Notes under the pieces: model-generated
Told to the model about the DNA's origin: nothing
Seen by the model: only the letters and a program-made list of their open reading frames with translations
Database searches by the model: none
From: Caulobacterales bacterium RIFCSPHIGHO2_01_FULL_70_19
GTDB taxonomy: Bacteria > Pseudomonadota > Alphaproteobacteria > Caulobacterales > Caulobacteraceae
Direction of reading: 5' to 3'
DNA: 42,842 nt
NCBI GenBank assembly: GCA_001794825.1
Contig: MGLK01000003.1
Coordinates: 276,663-319,504, forward strand
Shown: positions 1 to 7,346 of the stretch, piece after piece
Layout: the number at the start of each line of letters is the position of its first letter
How positions within the stretch are numbered: position 1 is the first letter of the stretch
Position numbers and translations under genes: made by a program

Positions 1-207
1 CGTAGCGAGCGGTTCGGCCGCATCATGCACGTCTGGTCGACCTACGAGACCCTGCACAGCCTGACCGACGCAGAGCCCTTCGCCCGCGGGATCAACAGCA
101 TCCAGCTGTTCCACGACGGCGAGCGCTGGTGGATTCTCTCGGTCTACTGGCAGGCCGAGGCCGACGGCGCGCCGATCCCGCCGGAGTACCTGCCGCCCGC
201 CGACTAG
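1..207 (+). CDS. SnoaL/NTF2-like protein, C-terminal end (partial)
   Basis: Only the last 68 codons are in the window; the reading frame is open to the left edge and ends at TAG. The visible stretch contains VWSTYE, FARGINSIQLFHDG and RWWILSVYW and ends in PPEYLPP. This resembles the C-terminal half of small NTF2/SnoaL-like proteins that alphaproteobacterial genomes annotate as nuclear transport factor 2 family or DUF4440-like. The RWWILSVYW strand would be one of the last beta strands of the cone-shaped fold. No catalytic residue can be assigned, so no reaction is proposed. It converges on the radical SAM gene, leaving 11 bp between the two stop codons. The true start lies outside the window, and the family call is moderate. 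Confidence 0.6.
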   Translation, partial: RSERFGRIMHVWSTYETLHSLTDAEPFARGINSIQLFHDGERWWILSVYWQAEADGAPIPPEYLPPAD

Positions 208-218
208 GCGGCTCCCGC

Positions 219-1292
219 TCACGCCGCGTCGAACAGGTCCAGCTGCTTCTTCATGTCGGCGGGGACGCTGAAGCGGCTTGTGTCCAGCGCCGGCCGCGGG
301 CCGTCGAGGCCGTAGCGCTTCAGCGCCGCGCGGAAACGGGTGGCGATCAGCTCGGCGACCGGGCCCTCGCCCTTCATCCGGTGCGACCATTCGGGGTCGT
401 AGTCGCGACCGCCGCGCGTCTGTCGCACCAGCGACATCACCCGCGCCGCACGCTCGGGACGGGCGTCGGCCAGCCACTCGCGGAACAGGTCCTTGATCTC
501 CAGCGGCAGGCGCAGGGTCACGTACATGGCGCTGGTCGCGCCGGCCTTCGCCGCCGCCTCCAGCACCGCCTCCAGTTCGTGGTCGTTGAGCCCGGGAATG
601 ACGGGGGCGAAGCCGACCCCCACCGGGCAGCCGGCGTCAGCCAGGCGGCTGATCGCCTCCAGCCGCTTCACCGGTGTCGAGGCGCGCGGCTCCATGGCCC
701 GGGCGAGTTTCCGGTCCAGGGTCGTGATCGACACCAGGGCCGAGGCCAGCCTCTCGCGGCCCATGGCCCCGAGGATGTCGGCGTCGCGGGCGATCAACAC
801 CGACTTGGTGATGATGCTGAGGGGATGGTTGAAGCGCTGCAGCACCTCGAGCACCGACCGCGTGGCCTTCAGCTCGCGCTCGACCGGCTGATAGGGGTCG
901 GTGTTGCCGCCTATGTGGATGTGACGGCAGACGTAGCGGGGCCTGGCGAGTTCCTGCTCCAGCAAACCCGCGGCGCCGGGCTTCCAGAACAGCCGGCTCT
1001 CGAAATCCAGGCCCGGGGATAGGCCCATGAAGGCATGGGCCGGACGGGCGTAGCAGTAGATGCAACCATGTTCACACCCCCTGTACGGGTTGATCGACCG
1101 GTCGAAACCGACGTCCGGACTGCTGTTGCGGGTGATTATGGTCCGCGCCCGCTCGGGCGTCAGGGTCGTGCGCAGGGGCGCAACCGCCTCGTCCTCGCCG
1201 GTCCATCCGTCGTCGAAGGCCTCGACCGTCTCCGGTTCGTAGCGCCCCGTCGCATTGGATCGCGCGCCCCGTCCCTTCGCTGCCTCGGCCAT
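219..1292 (-). CDS. PA0069-family radical SAM protein (spore-photoproduct-lyase-like)
   Basis: Cytoplasmic radical SAM enzyme of 357 residues. The [4Fe-4S]/SAM motif CxxxCxxC is seen as C73-EHG-C77-IY-C80, just after INPYRGCEHG. A later GNTDPYQPVE segment and the HPLSIITKS strand are typical of the SPL/PA0069 branch. The family is annotated as radical SAM proteins related to DNA photoproduct lyases, but no reaction is firmly established for this branch. The ATG at 1292 is chosen because a TGn-TGTAAT extended -10 lies only 9-17 bp upstream, so the transcript would be leaderless or nearly so; no Shine-Dalgarno sequence is present. A LexA box (GAAC-N7-GAAC) sits at 1316-1330, making it a probable SOS gene. 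This fits a role in DNA repair, but that role is inferred from regulation and family resemblance only. Confidence 0.9.
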   Translation of the reverse strand: MAEAAKGRGARSNATGRYEPETVEAFDDGWTGEDEAVAPLRTTLTPERARTIITRNSSPDVGFDRSINPYRGCEHGCIYCYARPAHAFMGLSPGLDFESRLFWKPGAAGLLEQELARPRYVCRHIHIGGNTDPYQPVERELKATRSVLEVLQRFNHPLSIITKSVLIARDADILGAMGRERLASALVSITTLDRKLARAMEPRASTPVKRLEAISRLADAGCPVGVGFAPVIPGLNDHELEAVLEAAAKAGATSAMYVTLRLPLEIKDLFREWLADARPERAARVMSLVRQTRGGRDYDPEWSHRMKGEGPVAELIATRFRAALKRYGLDGPRPALDTSRFSVPADMKKQLDLFDAA

Positions 1293-1300
1293 GAGCCAAG

Positions 1301-1309
1301 ATTACAGCA
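1301..1309 (-). promoter_or_regulatory. extended -10 promoter of the radical SAM gene, leaderless
   Basis: Read on the minus strand, TG-C-TGTAAT matches an extended -10 (TGn-TATAAT with one mismatch). The expected transcription start is about 7 bp downstream, near 1294, almost at the ATG at 1292. No ribosome-binding purine run lies between, so translation would be leaderless, which is common in Caulobacterales. Confidence 0.5.
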
Positions 1310-1315
1310 AGAAGA

Positions 1316-1330
1316 GAACAAAGCAAGAAC
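1316..1330. promoter_or_regulatory. LexA (SOS) box upstream of the radical SAM gene
   Basis: GAAC-AAAGCAA-GAAC on the plus strand, i.e. GTTC-N7-GTTC when read toward the gene. This is an exact match to the alphaproteobacterial LexA direct-repeat operator. It covers roughly -22 to -36 relative to the predicted start, overlapping the -35 region, the right place for repression. Confidence 0.75.
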
Positions 1331-1369
1331 CCGAGTTGCGGCCACGCAGAGATCGTGATGGCGAGCAGC

Positions 1370-1449
1370 CCTGCTTCGCCAAGGCTTCGGCATGCTGCTT
1401 CGCCGGTGATCCGGGGCTTGTCCTGCGAAGCCCGTAAGGGCGAAGCAGG
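1370..1449. repeat. inverted-repeat cluster next to tRNA-Leu
   Basis: The stretch contains four CTTCGC/GCGAAG motifs. CCTGCTTCGCC at 1370-1380 is the exact reverse complement of 1439-1449. The right end, 1422-1449, also folds on itself as CCTGC-GAA-GCCC-GTAA-GGGC-GAA-GCAGG, with a symmetric internal loop. It begins 1 nt past the CCA end of the tRNA, so it may act in 3' processing or termination, or be a dispersed palindromic element. Apart from this repeat and the promoter of the radical SAM gene, the region 1293-1450 holds nothing recognisable. Confidence 0.5.
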
Positions 1450-1450
1450 A

Positions 1451-1535
1451 TGGTGCGGATGAGAGGACTCGAACCTCCACGCCTCGCGGCGCTGGAACCT
1501 AAATCCAGTGCGTCTACCAGTTCCGCCACATCCGC
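1451..1535 (-). tRNA. tRNA-Leu (anticodon UAG), CCA encoded
   Basis: On the minus strand the 7-bp acceptor stem GCGGATG/CATCCGC, discriminator A and an encoded CCA are visible. The anticodon arm is CTGGA-TTTAGGT-TCCAG, placing UAG at positions 34-36. A long class II variable arm (CGCCGCGAGGCGT) and a TTCGAGT T-loop complete the leucine tRNA. At 85 nt including CCA it is full length. It stands alone, with no other tRNA nearby. Confidence 0.97.
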
Positions 1536-1587
1536 ATGCAGGCAGGATCGGGCTTTAGGGAGATTGCCGGCCGGCTGCAAGCGGCCT

Positions 1588-1608
1588 CGGCCGCCGGCGG
1601 GGCGGCCG
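1588..1608 (-). terminator. GC hairpin after gspM, possible terminator
   Basis: CGGCCGCC-GGCGG-GGCGGCCG forms an 8-bp perfect stem 21 bp beyond the gspM stop. There is no U-run, so intrinsic termination is doubtful. It could instead protect the 3' end of the gsp transcript. Confidence 0.3.
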
Positions 1609-1628
1609 CCCGTTCGCAGTCGCGACGG

Positions 1629-2138
1629 TCAGCGCGCTCCGGGAGGGGGAGGGCATTCGCCTGCGGCGAGACTTCCCTCGAACTGCACCGTGGCGTCGGC
1701 GTTCTCGACCACGCTGAGGCGGCAGATGCGGAGTCCGTGGTCGGTCTCGAGGGCCGAGACCCAGGCGAGCGCCGGGCCGCTCGGGGCCGAGGCGAGCTGG
1801 AAGCCCAGGCCGCCGTCGGCGTCCATCGCCAGGACAGGAGCGAGGCCGGCGGCTTCGGCGGTCCGCCGGACTAGAGGCTCCAGTCCTTCCTGACCCGCCG
1901 CCGCAGCAGCCCGGGGCCGCGCGGCCAGCCGACCGAGGTCGCGGCTCACGGCCGCGGCGGTCGCTTCGGCCCGCGCGCGGCGCTCCGACGCCGCCTCGCG
2001 CCAGGCGTTCGCCGGGCGCACCACGAGCAGCCAGAGCGCCGTGGCCGCCAGCAGGACGAGCATCGCCGCCAGCAGGCGACGCTCTCGGACCGTTCGGCCC
2101 TGCCACCACTGCATGAGGGGTCCGGTCAGGCGCTGCAT
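1629..2138 (-). CDS. gspM: type II secretion system protein GspM
   Basis: Inner-membrane assembly-platform protein of the type II secretion system, partner of GspL. The 169-residue product has a short cytoplasmic N-terminus ending in VRERRLLAAM, one membrane segment at about residues 21-41 (LLAAMLVLLAATALWLLVV), then a periplasmic part with an Arg/Ala-rich helix and a small C-terminal alpha-beta domain. The ATG at 2138 overlaps the gspL stop by one base (TGATG), the usual coupling in this operon, and is preferred over far longer readings in this frame. It is the last gene of the gsp operon; no gspN follows. Its identity rests on topology, size and position, because GspM sequences are poorly conserved. 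Confidence 0.88.
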   Translation of the reverse strand: MQRLTGPLMQWWQGRTVRERRLLAAMLVLLAATALWLLVVRPANAWREAASERRARAEATAAAVSRDLGRLAARPRAAAAAGQEGLEPLVRRTAEAAGLAPVLAMDADGGLGFQLASAPSGPALAWVSALETDHGLRICRLSVVENADATVQFEGSLAAGECPPPPGAR

Positions 2139-3241
2139 CACAGGGCTCCGATGGTGATGTCGCTGACCACGCGGCCGGCGTCGTCGAGGGTGCCGGTGAC
2201 GGTCACAGCCATGCCGGCGCGGGTCATGTCGGCGCGGATCGCCTCCATGTCGGCATAGGCCGGATGGCTGATCGTCGCCTTCACCCCCTCGCCGGGGTCG
2301 GCGACGAGGATGTCGAGTTCGGCGCCCTCTACCCGCTCGACGGCGGCGTAGAGGGCGGCCGCGGCGGCGCTGACCCCGCCGGGCGGCGGCGCCGTTCGCA
2401 GTCTGTCGCGCAGGACCGCCGCCGGGTCCGCCGCGCCGGCGAGCTCCGGGGCCGTCTGCAGCACCTGCGCGCGCGTCTCCGCCTCGATCCGTCGGGCGGC
2501 GAGGTCGTCCCGGAAGGCCCCGGCGAGAACGAGGATCAGCGGCGAAGCGGCTGCGGCCGCGGCCAGCACCGCCGTGCGCCGCCAGTCGCCCCCGACCCGC
2601 CGCTCGGGCTGCACCGCGTCGAGCAGGTTGAGGGCCGGGAAGCGGGCGGCCGCGATCAGCGCCCGCTCCACCGCCGCCGGATCCTCGAGCGGGACCACGG
2701 GCCGGCCGGCGGCGACCAGCTCCGCCAGGTCCGGCTGGACGGCGGCGGCGAAGCGGCGGCCGCGCAGGGCCAGGCTGTCGCCGAAGGTCACGGCGTTCAG
2801 CGTCCGGTCGTCGTCGGGTTCGGGTACGGTCAGGACGTCGGGGAGGATCACGTCGGCCCGGACGCCCAGCGCCTCGAGGTGTTCGATCCAGGCCTGCAGC
2901 AGGGCGCGGCTGACCACGGCCGCCAGGCGGGGTTCGCCCGCCGGCCCGGCGGGTCCGACGGCGACGGCCAGCCGGTCTGGCGGGGCCGCGACCGTCTCGC
3001 GCAGCGCCCAGGCGGCGGCGGCCCGCAGCTGGGCCGCGCCGCCGGCCGGGAGATCGAGCCAGCGAAGGGTCGTCTCCGCCCCCGGACAGACGGCCACGGT
3101 GCGGAGCTGTGCGGATCCTGCGCCGCCTCCGTCCGGCGTCAGCACGCCGCGATCGCACACGCGGCCGTCCTCGCCGACGATCAGCCAGGGGGCGGGATCC
3201 GCGACCGAAGCGGGAATGAGGATGAGGCGGATGGGCTTCAT
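2138..3241 (-). CDS. gspL: type II secretion system protein GspL
   Basis: Assembly-platform protein that anchors the GspE ATPase to the inner membrane. The 367-residue product begins with an actin-like cytoplasmic domain (MKPIRLILIPASV, about 1-220). One membrane helix follows near 235-255 (AVLAAAAAASPLILVLAGAF), then a periplasmic ferredoxin-like domain containing ADPGEGVKATISHP. The length is close to the family norm of about 380. The ATG at 3241 overlaps the gspK stop by 4 bp (ATGA), and the stop is shared with gspM, so translation of K, L and M is probably coupled. The neighbouring gspE supplies the expected binding partner. Confidence 0.92.
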   Translation of the reverse strand: MKPIRLILIPASVADPAPWLIVGEDGRVCDRGVLTPDGGGAGSAQLRTVAVCPGAETTLRWLDLPAGGAAQLRAAAAWALRETVAAPPDRLAVAVGPAGPAGEPRLAAVVSRALLQAWIEHLEALGVRADVILPDVLTVPEPDDDRTLNAVTFGDSLALRGRRFAAAVQPDLAELVAAGRPVVPLEDPAAVERALIAAARFPALNLLDAVQPERRVGGDWRRTAVLAAAAAASPLILVLAGAFRDDLAARRIEAETRAQVLQTAPELAGAADPAAVLRDRLRTAPPPGGVSAAAAALYAAVERVEGAELDILVADPGEGVKATISHPAYADMEAIRADMTRAGMAVTVTGTLDDAGRVVSDITIGAL

Positions 3242-4218
3242 TCGTCAGGCGTCCAGCGTTGGATGACGGTGCGCGCCGGACCGTCGGAAGGGGCGTGCAG
3301 AAGGGCGGTGCGCACCGCGCGGAGGCCGCCGTAGTCGACGTCGATGCGGAGGTCGAAATAGCGGGTGACGACCGTAAGCTGCTCGTCCGCGGCCGCGGGC
3401 AAGGCGGCGGCGGCCGGATCGGCCCGGAAGGCGGAGACGTCGCGCCAGCCGTCGGCCGGGCGCCGTCCGATCACCCGCCGCGCTTCCTCGAGGCCCAGCG
3501 CGCCGTCCGAAAGCATGACCAGGAGCGGCGCCTGTTCCGGGGTCAGGGTGTTGATGTTGAGGGGCGCGGGGCGGGTGGTCGGCAGGGCGCAGACCCATGG
3601 CCGCAGCCGCCGGTACAGGTCGGCGTCGACGCCCTTCACCGCGCGCAGTTCGCTCACCTCGACCAGCATCATTCCAGCCGTGCGGTAGGGGTCGGCGAGG
3701 CCGGCGTAGGCCCCGTCCTCGGCCCCGAGAGGCCGGGCCTCGCCGTCGGCGTCGAGCCAGTCCACGAGCGCGTCCGCCGCGGCCCGCATCCGGCTCTCCG
3801 GAGCGCCGACGGCGCGACCGAGGGCGAGGAACTGCGCCACGCCCTCCGGCCGGACCGTGAGGTCCTCCCCCACGCCCTGGACGACGCTGTTGAGGTTGAA
3901 GCAGGCCTGGCCGTCGCGGATCGTCGCGCCGATCGTCCCGCCCTCCACAGGAAAGTCGAAGCGGCGGCCGTTCCAGGTCGGCCGGAGCGGCGTGCGCGAT
4001 GGATCGCGCGCGGCCAGCCGCGCGATCCGCCGCCGGGCCAGCCGTTCGGCGCCGTCCGCATACCACTGCGCCTGCGCCTGCCGCTCGGTGTTGGTCGTCC
4101 GTCGCACTGAGAAGCGCACGTCGTCGAGGACGGCGGCCGCGACGGCCGCCATCACCGCCACCAGCAGCAGGACGGTCAGCAGGGCCATGCCCTCGCGATT
4201 CTTCGGGCGCGGCGACAT
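3238..4218 (-). CDS. gspK: type II secretion minor pseudopilin GspK
   Basis: Minor pseudopilin thought to sit at the pseudopilus tip with GspI and GspJ. The 326-residue protein has a short basic leader, a Gly10/Met11 prepilin cleavage site and the hydrophobic helix ALLTVLLLVAVMAAVAAAVL. Position +5 is Thr rather than Glu, the known GspK peculiarity. The large globular part has the usual GspK insertion and contains ACFNLNSVV and APLNINTLTPEQAPLL, family hallmarks around the alpha-domain. It should be processed by the prepilin peptidase at 16487. Start and stop overlap gspJ by 1 bp and gspL by 4 bp. Confidence 0.95.
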   Translation of the reverse strand: MSPRPKNREGMALLTVLLLVAVMAAVAAAVLDDVRFSVRRTTNTERQAQAQWYADGAERLARRRIARLAARDPSRTPLRPTWNGRRFDFPVEGGTIGATIRDGQACFNLNSVVQGVGEDLTVRPEGVAQFLALGRAVGAPESRMRAAADALVDWLDADGEARPLGAEDGAYAGLADPYRTAGMMLVEVSELRAVKGVDADLYRRLRPWVCALPTTRPAPLNINTLTPEQAPLLVMLSDGALGLEEARRVIGRRPADGWRDVSAFRADPAAAALPAAADEQLTVVTRYFDLRIDVDYGGLRAVRTALLHAPSDGPARTVIQRWTPDE

Positions 4219-4808
4219 CAGGCCCCGCCCACCAGGAACAGCTGGTCCACGACGCCGTAGCCGTCCAGCGTCGCCCGCACCCGGACGGCGTCCGGCAGGG
4301 GCCGGTCGGGGGTCGGCAGCCAGGCCGGCCCCTCCGAGCCGTCGCGCAGGAAGCTCACCGTCAGGTCGCGCACGCCGCGATACAGCACCTGCGGGGCGCC
4401 CGGCCGGGCTCCGTCGGGATGGGTCGCCACGCGCCGCTCCAGTCGCCCTTCGACCAGGCGGTACTCGACCCGCTGCAGCGACGAACGACTCCGTTCGCCG
4501 GGATTGCTCCAGCCCGTCCGCGTCAGCGTCAGAACGGGATCGCCCGGCGTCTCGGCGGCGACCATGGCGCGGGGCAGGGGGCGGCCGGTGGAGCCGCGCG
4601 CCCGGCGCGGCGCGGCCTGGCCGATGTCGGCGCGCAGCAGGCTGCGCATCCTCTGCAGGTCGGCGGTGCGGTCGGCGGCCGCCTTGACCGCGAAACGGTT
4701 GTCGATCGCCTGGCTGAGCACGGCGCTTCCGGCGGTCGCCAGCAGGGCGAAGATCGCCAGCGACACCAGCGCCTCGACGAGGGTGAAACCGGCGCGGGGC
4801 GGGGTCAC
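4218..4808 (-). CDS. gspJ: type II secretion minor pseudopilin GspJ
   Basis: Minor pseudopilin of 196 residues, part of the GspI-J-K tip complex. The leader MTPPRAG is cut before the N-methylated Phe of FTLVEALVSLAIFALLATAG; Glu at +5 is present. The remainder fits GspJ, including LQRVEYRLVEGRLERR and VLYRGVRDLTVSF, the latter being the strand region conserved in the family. The start overlaps gspI by 4 bp and the stop overlaps the gspK start by 1 bp. Length is normal (about 190-240). Confidence 0.94.
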   Translation of the reverse strand: MTPPRAGFTLVEALVSLAIFALLATAGSAVLSQAIDNRFAVKAAADRTADLQRMRSLLRADIGQAAPRRARGSTGRPLPRAMVAAETPGDPVLTLTRTGWSNPGERSRSSLQRVEYRLVEGRLERRVATHPDGARPGAPQVLYRGVRDLTVSFLRDGSEGPAWLPTPDRPLPDAVRVRATLDGYGVVDQLFLVGGA

Positions 4809-5167
4809 GAGGTCCGCTCCACGAACAGGGTGCGATCGGCCGCCAGACCCTCGTCGGTCGAGACGCGGATGTCGACGCGCAGCAGGTCGGGATCTTCGGT
4901 CGCCACGACGGTGCGCGTCCAGGCCCAGCGACGGTCGGCGAGGGTGGTCGCGCCCGCGCTCTCGCCCTCGGACAGGGCTGGCGTCACGGCCGCCTCGACC
5001 GCCAGATTCTCGGCCACCACCCCGCCCAGGGTCCGGTCCTCGACCCGCGCGGCCGAGCGGGTGTTCTCGCCCGAGAGGTTGAGCAGGGCCATGGCCGCGA
5101 GGCTGAACACCGCCAGCGCCACCAGCAGTTCGACCAGGCTGAAGCCCTGCCGCGCAGGATCAGTCAT
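4805..5167 (-). CDS. gspI: type II secretion minor pseudopilin GspI
   Basis: Minor pseudopilin of 120 residues. The leader MTDPARQG precedes FSLVELLVALAVFSLAAMAL, with Glu at +5 and the helix that packs into the pseudopilus. NTRSAARVEDRTLGGVVAENLAVE is the conserved GspI segment after the helix. The ATG at 5167 is chosen over one eight codons upstream because it gives the standard short leader and overlaps the gspH stop by only 8 bp. GspI is known to nucleate the GspI-J-K tip, and J and K follow directly. Confidence 0.93.
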   Translation of the reverse strand: MTDPARQGFSLVELLVALAVFSLAAMALLNLSGENTRSAARVEDRTLGGVVAENLAVEAAVTPALSEGESAGATTLADRRWAWTRTVVATEDPDLLRVDIRVSTDEGLAADRTLFVERTS

Positions 5168-5621
5168 CGATCGACACCTCGCCGGCGCCATCGACCGCCA
5201 CCGCGATGGAGCGGCTGTCGCGGGACAGAACGAGCCGGGCCGGCTCGGCCACGCCGGTCGGATCGAAGGTCACGCGCAGCGGCGGCTCGACGGGCGCCGC
5301 CATGACGCCGTCCGACCAGGGCTCGCGCCTGAAGGGCCCCTCCTGCAGGGGCGACCACCGCTCGCCGTCGAAGGCGGCGAAGGCGTAGCCGACGGCCGAC
5401 GCCTCGACCGCCACCGACCGGTTCGACAGGATCGCCTCCTCCCGCGCCCGCTGCAGGCGGGCGGCGAAGCGCTCGGCGTCCTCGCCCACCGATGGCCTCG
5501 GGTCGGGCATCGACAGCACCACGGCGCCCGCCGCCACGCCCATGATCGCCACCGTCATGAGCAGTTCGACGAGGGTGAAGCCGGCGCGTCTAGACCTGCC
5601 AGTTGCCGAGGTCGGCGTCAT
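5160..5621 (-). CDS. gspH: type II secretion minor pseudopilin GspH
   Basis: Minor pseudopilin of 153 residues with the GspH/FimT fold. The leader MTPTSATGRSRRAG is followed by FTLVELLMTVAIMGVAAGAV with Glu at +5. Downstream come FAARLQRAREEAILSNRSVAVE, the characteristic GspH/FimT segment, and a closing beta-rich domain. The ATG at 5621 is selected because the prepilin leader then has the usual length; this makes the 5' end overlap gspG by 32 bp in another frame, more than elsewhere in the operon. A start inside the leader is not excluded, but no better codon precedes FTLVE. Confidence 0.9.
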   Translation of the reverse strand: MTPTSATGRSRRAGFTLVELLMTVAIMGVAAGAVVLSMPDPRPSVGEDAERFAARLQRAREEAILSNRSVAVEASAVGYAFAAFDGERWSPLQEGPFRREPWSDGVMAAPVEPPLRVTFDPTGVAEPARLVLSRDSRSIAVAVDGAGEVSIDD

Positions 5622-6114
5622 CGCCTTCACCTCCCTCGCGGCCGTCGGCGCCCATCGACCAGACGTCGAACTGGCCGCCATGGGCGCTGTTGCGCCGGTA
5701 CTGGTAGGGGTTGCCCCACGGATCCTCGGGCAGGCGTCGGACGTAGCCGCCCTGCCGGTAGCGCTCGGGTCTAGCCAGACCCGCGGGCGGGCTGACGAGG
5801 GCCTGGAGCCCCTGCGCATCGTCCGGGAAGGTCAGGTTGTCGAGGCGGTAGGTCTCGATCGCCTGCTCCAGCACGGCGATGTCCGCCCGGGCCTTGCCGA
5901 CCATGGCCTTGTCCTGGCTGGGCAGGACGTTGATCGCCACCACCGTGGCCAGCAGGCCGATGATGACGATGACCACCATCAGTTCGACGAGGGTGAAGCC
6001 GGCGCGTCCCGGGGCGCTGTCGCGGCGCGCGGGGCGCACCGCTGCCTGGGCGCGACCGCGCATCTCCCTGAAGCAGTGAGCCGCCGCGCGGCGAAGGGTA
6101 GGGAAACGCTTCAT
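5590..6114 (-). CDS. gspG: type II secretion major pseudopilin GspG
   Basis: Major pseudopilin, the subunit that forms the pseudopilus fibre. The mature part starts at FTLVELMVVIVIIGLLATVV and contains AMVGKARADIAVLEQAIETY, LPEDPWGNPYQY and SMGADGREGGEGDDADLGNW, the Ca-binding GspG signature. The leader is unusually long: with the ATG at 6114 it is 39 residues, basic and Ala/Arg-rich, ending in GRAG; Met18 would give 22. GGAG lies 9 bp upstream of the ATG at 6114, so the long form is preferred. The ATG lies 11 bp past the gspF stop. Processing by the prepilin peptidase at 16487 is expected. Confidence 0.96.
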   Translation of the reverse strand: MKRFPTLRRAAAHCFREMRGRAQAAVRPARRDSAPGRAGFTLVELMVVIVIIGLLATVVAINVLPSQDKAMVGKARADIAVLEQAIETYRLDNLTFPDDAQGLQALVSPPAGLARPERYRQGGYVRRLPEDPWGNPYQYRRNSAHGGQFDVWSMGADGREGGEGDDADLGNWQV

Positions 6115-6125
6115 GCTGTGCTCCG

Positions 6126-7346
6126 TCAGCTGAGGGCGAGGGTGTTGATCTGCAGGATGGGCAGGAGGATCGAGAGCACGATCACGGCCACCACGCCGCC
6201 CATGACGACGATGATCGCCGGCTCGAGCAGGCTCAGCATCACGGCGGTGAAGGTGGAGAACTCCCGCTCCAGGTAGTCGGCGGCGCGTTCCAGCATGGGC
6301 TCCAGCCGGCCGCTGCTCTCGCCCGAGGCGGTCATGTGCACGAGGATCGGGGGGAAGACCCCGGCGACGCGCATGGCGGCCGAGAGGCCGCCGCCTTCGC
6401 GGACCGCCTCGACCATCCGCTCGGTGGCGGCCCGCAGGGCCCGGTTGGGCACGGTCCGGGCCGTGATGGCCAGCCCTTCCAGCACCGGCAGCCCGGCCGC
6501 CAGCATGGTGGAGAGGGTCCGCGCCATCTTCGCCCCGTGCAGCTCGCGGGTGAGGCGGCCGACCACCGGCAGGCGAAGGATCGCGGCGTCGACCCGCAGC
6601 CGGAAGGCGGGGTTTCGCAGCGCCAGTCCGCCCACGGCCGCGGCGAGTCCGAGCAGCACCGCGCCCAGCCAGCCCCAGTCGCGCATCAGGTCCGAGACGC
6701 CGATCACCACCCGGCTCAGCAGGGGCAGGGTCTGGTTCATGCTGTCGAACTGGTCGACCACCTTGGGCACCACGAAGGTCATCAGGGCGGCGATGACCCC
6801 CAGGGCCACGATCGCCAGCACGACCGGATAAACCAGTGCCGTGATCACCTTGCCGCGCACCTGCTGGTCGCGCTCCAGTCCGTCCGCGAGGCGCTCGAGG
6901 ATCGGACCGAGGGCGCCGGAGGCCTCGCCCGCCGCCACCATGGCGCGGTAGAGCGGCGGGAAGGCCCGGCCCTGCAGCCCCATGGCGTCCGACAGCGGGC
7001 GGCCCTCCAGCACGCCGCCATGCACCCCCTCCAGCACGCGCCGGACAGCGGGCCGTTCGGCCTGCAGGGCGATGGAGCGCAGCGCCTCCTCGACGGGCGC
7101 CACCGACACCAGGGTGGCCAGCTGGCGCGTCGTCAGGGCGAGGGTGCGGGCGTCCAGACGGGCGCCGCGGGCGGCCGCCGGGCGCGCCGACGTCGTCGCG
7201 GAGCCGCCGCCGCCGGCGGACACCTCCAGCGGCAGCAGCCGACGCCGGCCCAGCAGGGCGCGGGCGGCGGCCTCGTCGGGGGCGGTGAGCGATCCCGCCA
7301 CCGTCCGGCCGCGGGCGTCCGCCGCCACATAGTCGAACACGGCCAT
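6126..7346 (-). CDS. gspF: type II secretion inner-membrane platform protein GspF
   Basis: Polytopic core of the assembly platform, 406 residues, the usual length. It begins MAVFDYVAADARGRTVAGSL, the standard GspF start. Two T2SSF repeats follow, each with a helical bundle: LTTRQLATLVSVAPVEEALR (first) and ARTLSTMLAAGLPVLEGLAI (second). Membrane segments lie near 170-195 (VITALVYPVVLAIVALGVI), 220-240 and 375-400 (PAIIVVMGGVVAVIVLSILL). The conserved ASGESSGRLEPMLERAADYLE is present. The start shares one base with the gspE stop. It couples GspE hydrolysis to pseudopilus growth. Confidence 0.96.
   Translation of the reverse strand: MAVFDYVAADARGRTVAGSLTAPDEAAARALLGRRRLLPLEVSAGGGGSATTSARPAAARGARLDARTLALTTRQLATLVSVAPVEEALRSIALQAERPAVRRVLEGVHGGVLEGRPLSDAMGLQGRAFPPLYRAMVAAGEASGALGPILERLADGLERDQQVRGKVITALVYPVVLAIVALGVIAALMTFVVPKVVDQFDSMNQTLPLLSRVVIGVSDLMRDWGWLGAVLLGLAAAVGGLALRNPAFRLRVDAAILRLPVVGRLTRELHGAKMARTLSTMLAAGLPVLEGLAITARTVPNRALRAATERMVEAVREGGGLSAAMRVAGVFPPILVHMTASGESSGRLEPMLERAADYLEREFSTFTAVMLSLLEPAIIVVMGGVVAVIVLSILLPILQINTLALS

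Noticed and set aside
1629..3158. A 509-codon reading of the gspM frame
   Set aside because: The extra N-terminal part is Arg/Gly-rich noise overlapping gspL in another frame. The ATG at 2138 gives a normal GspM.
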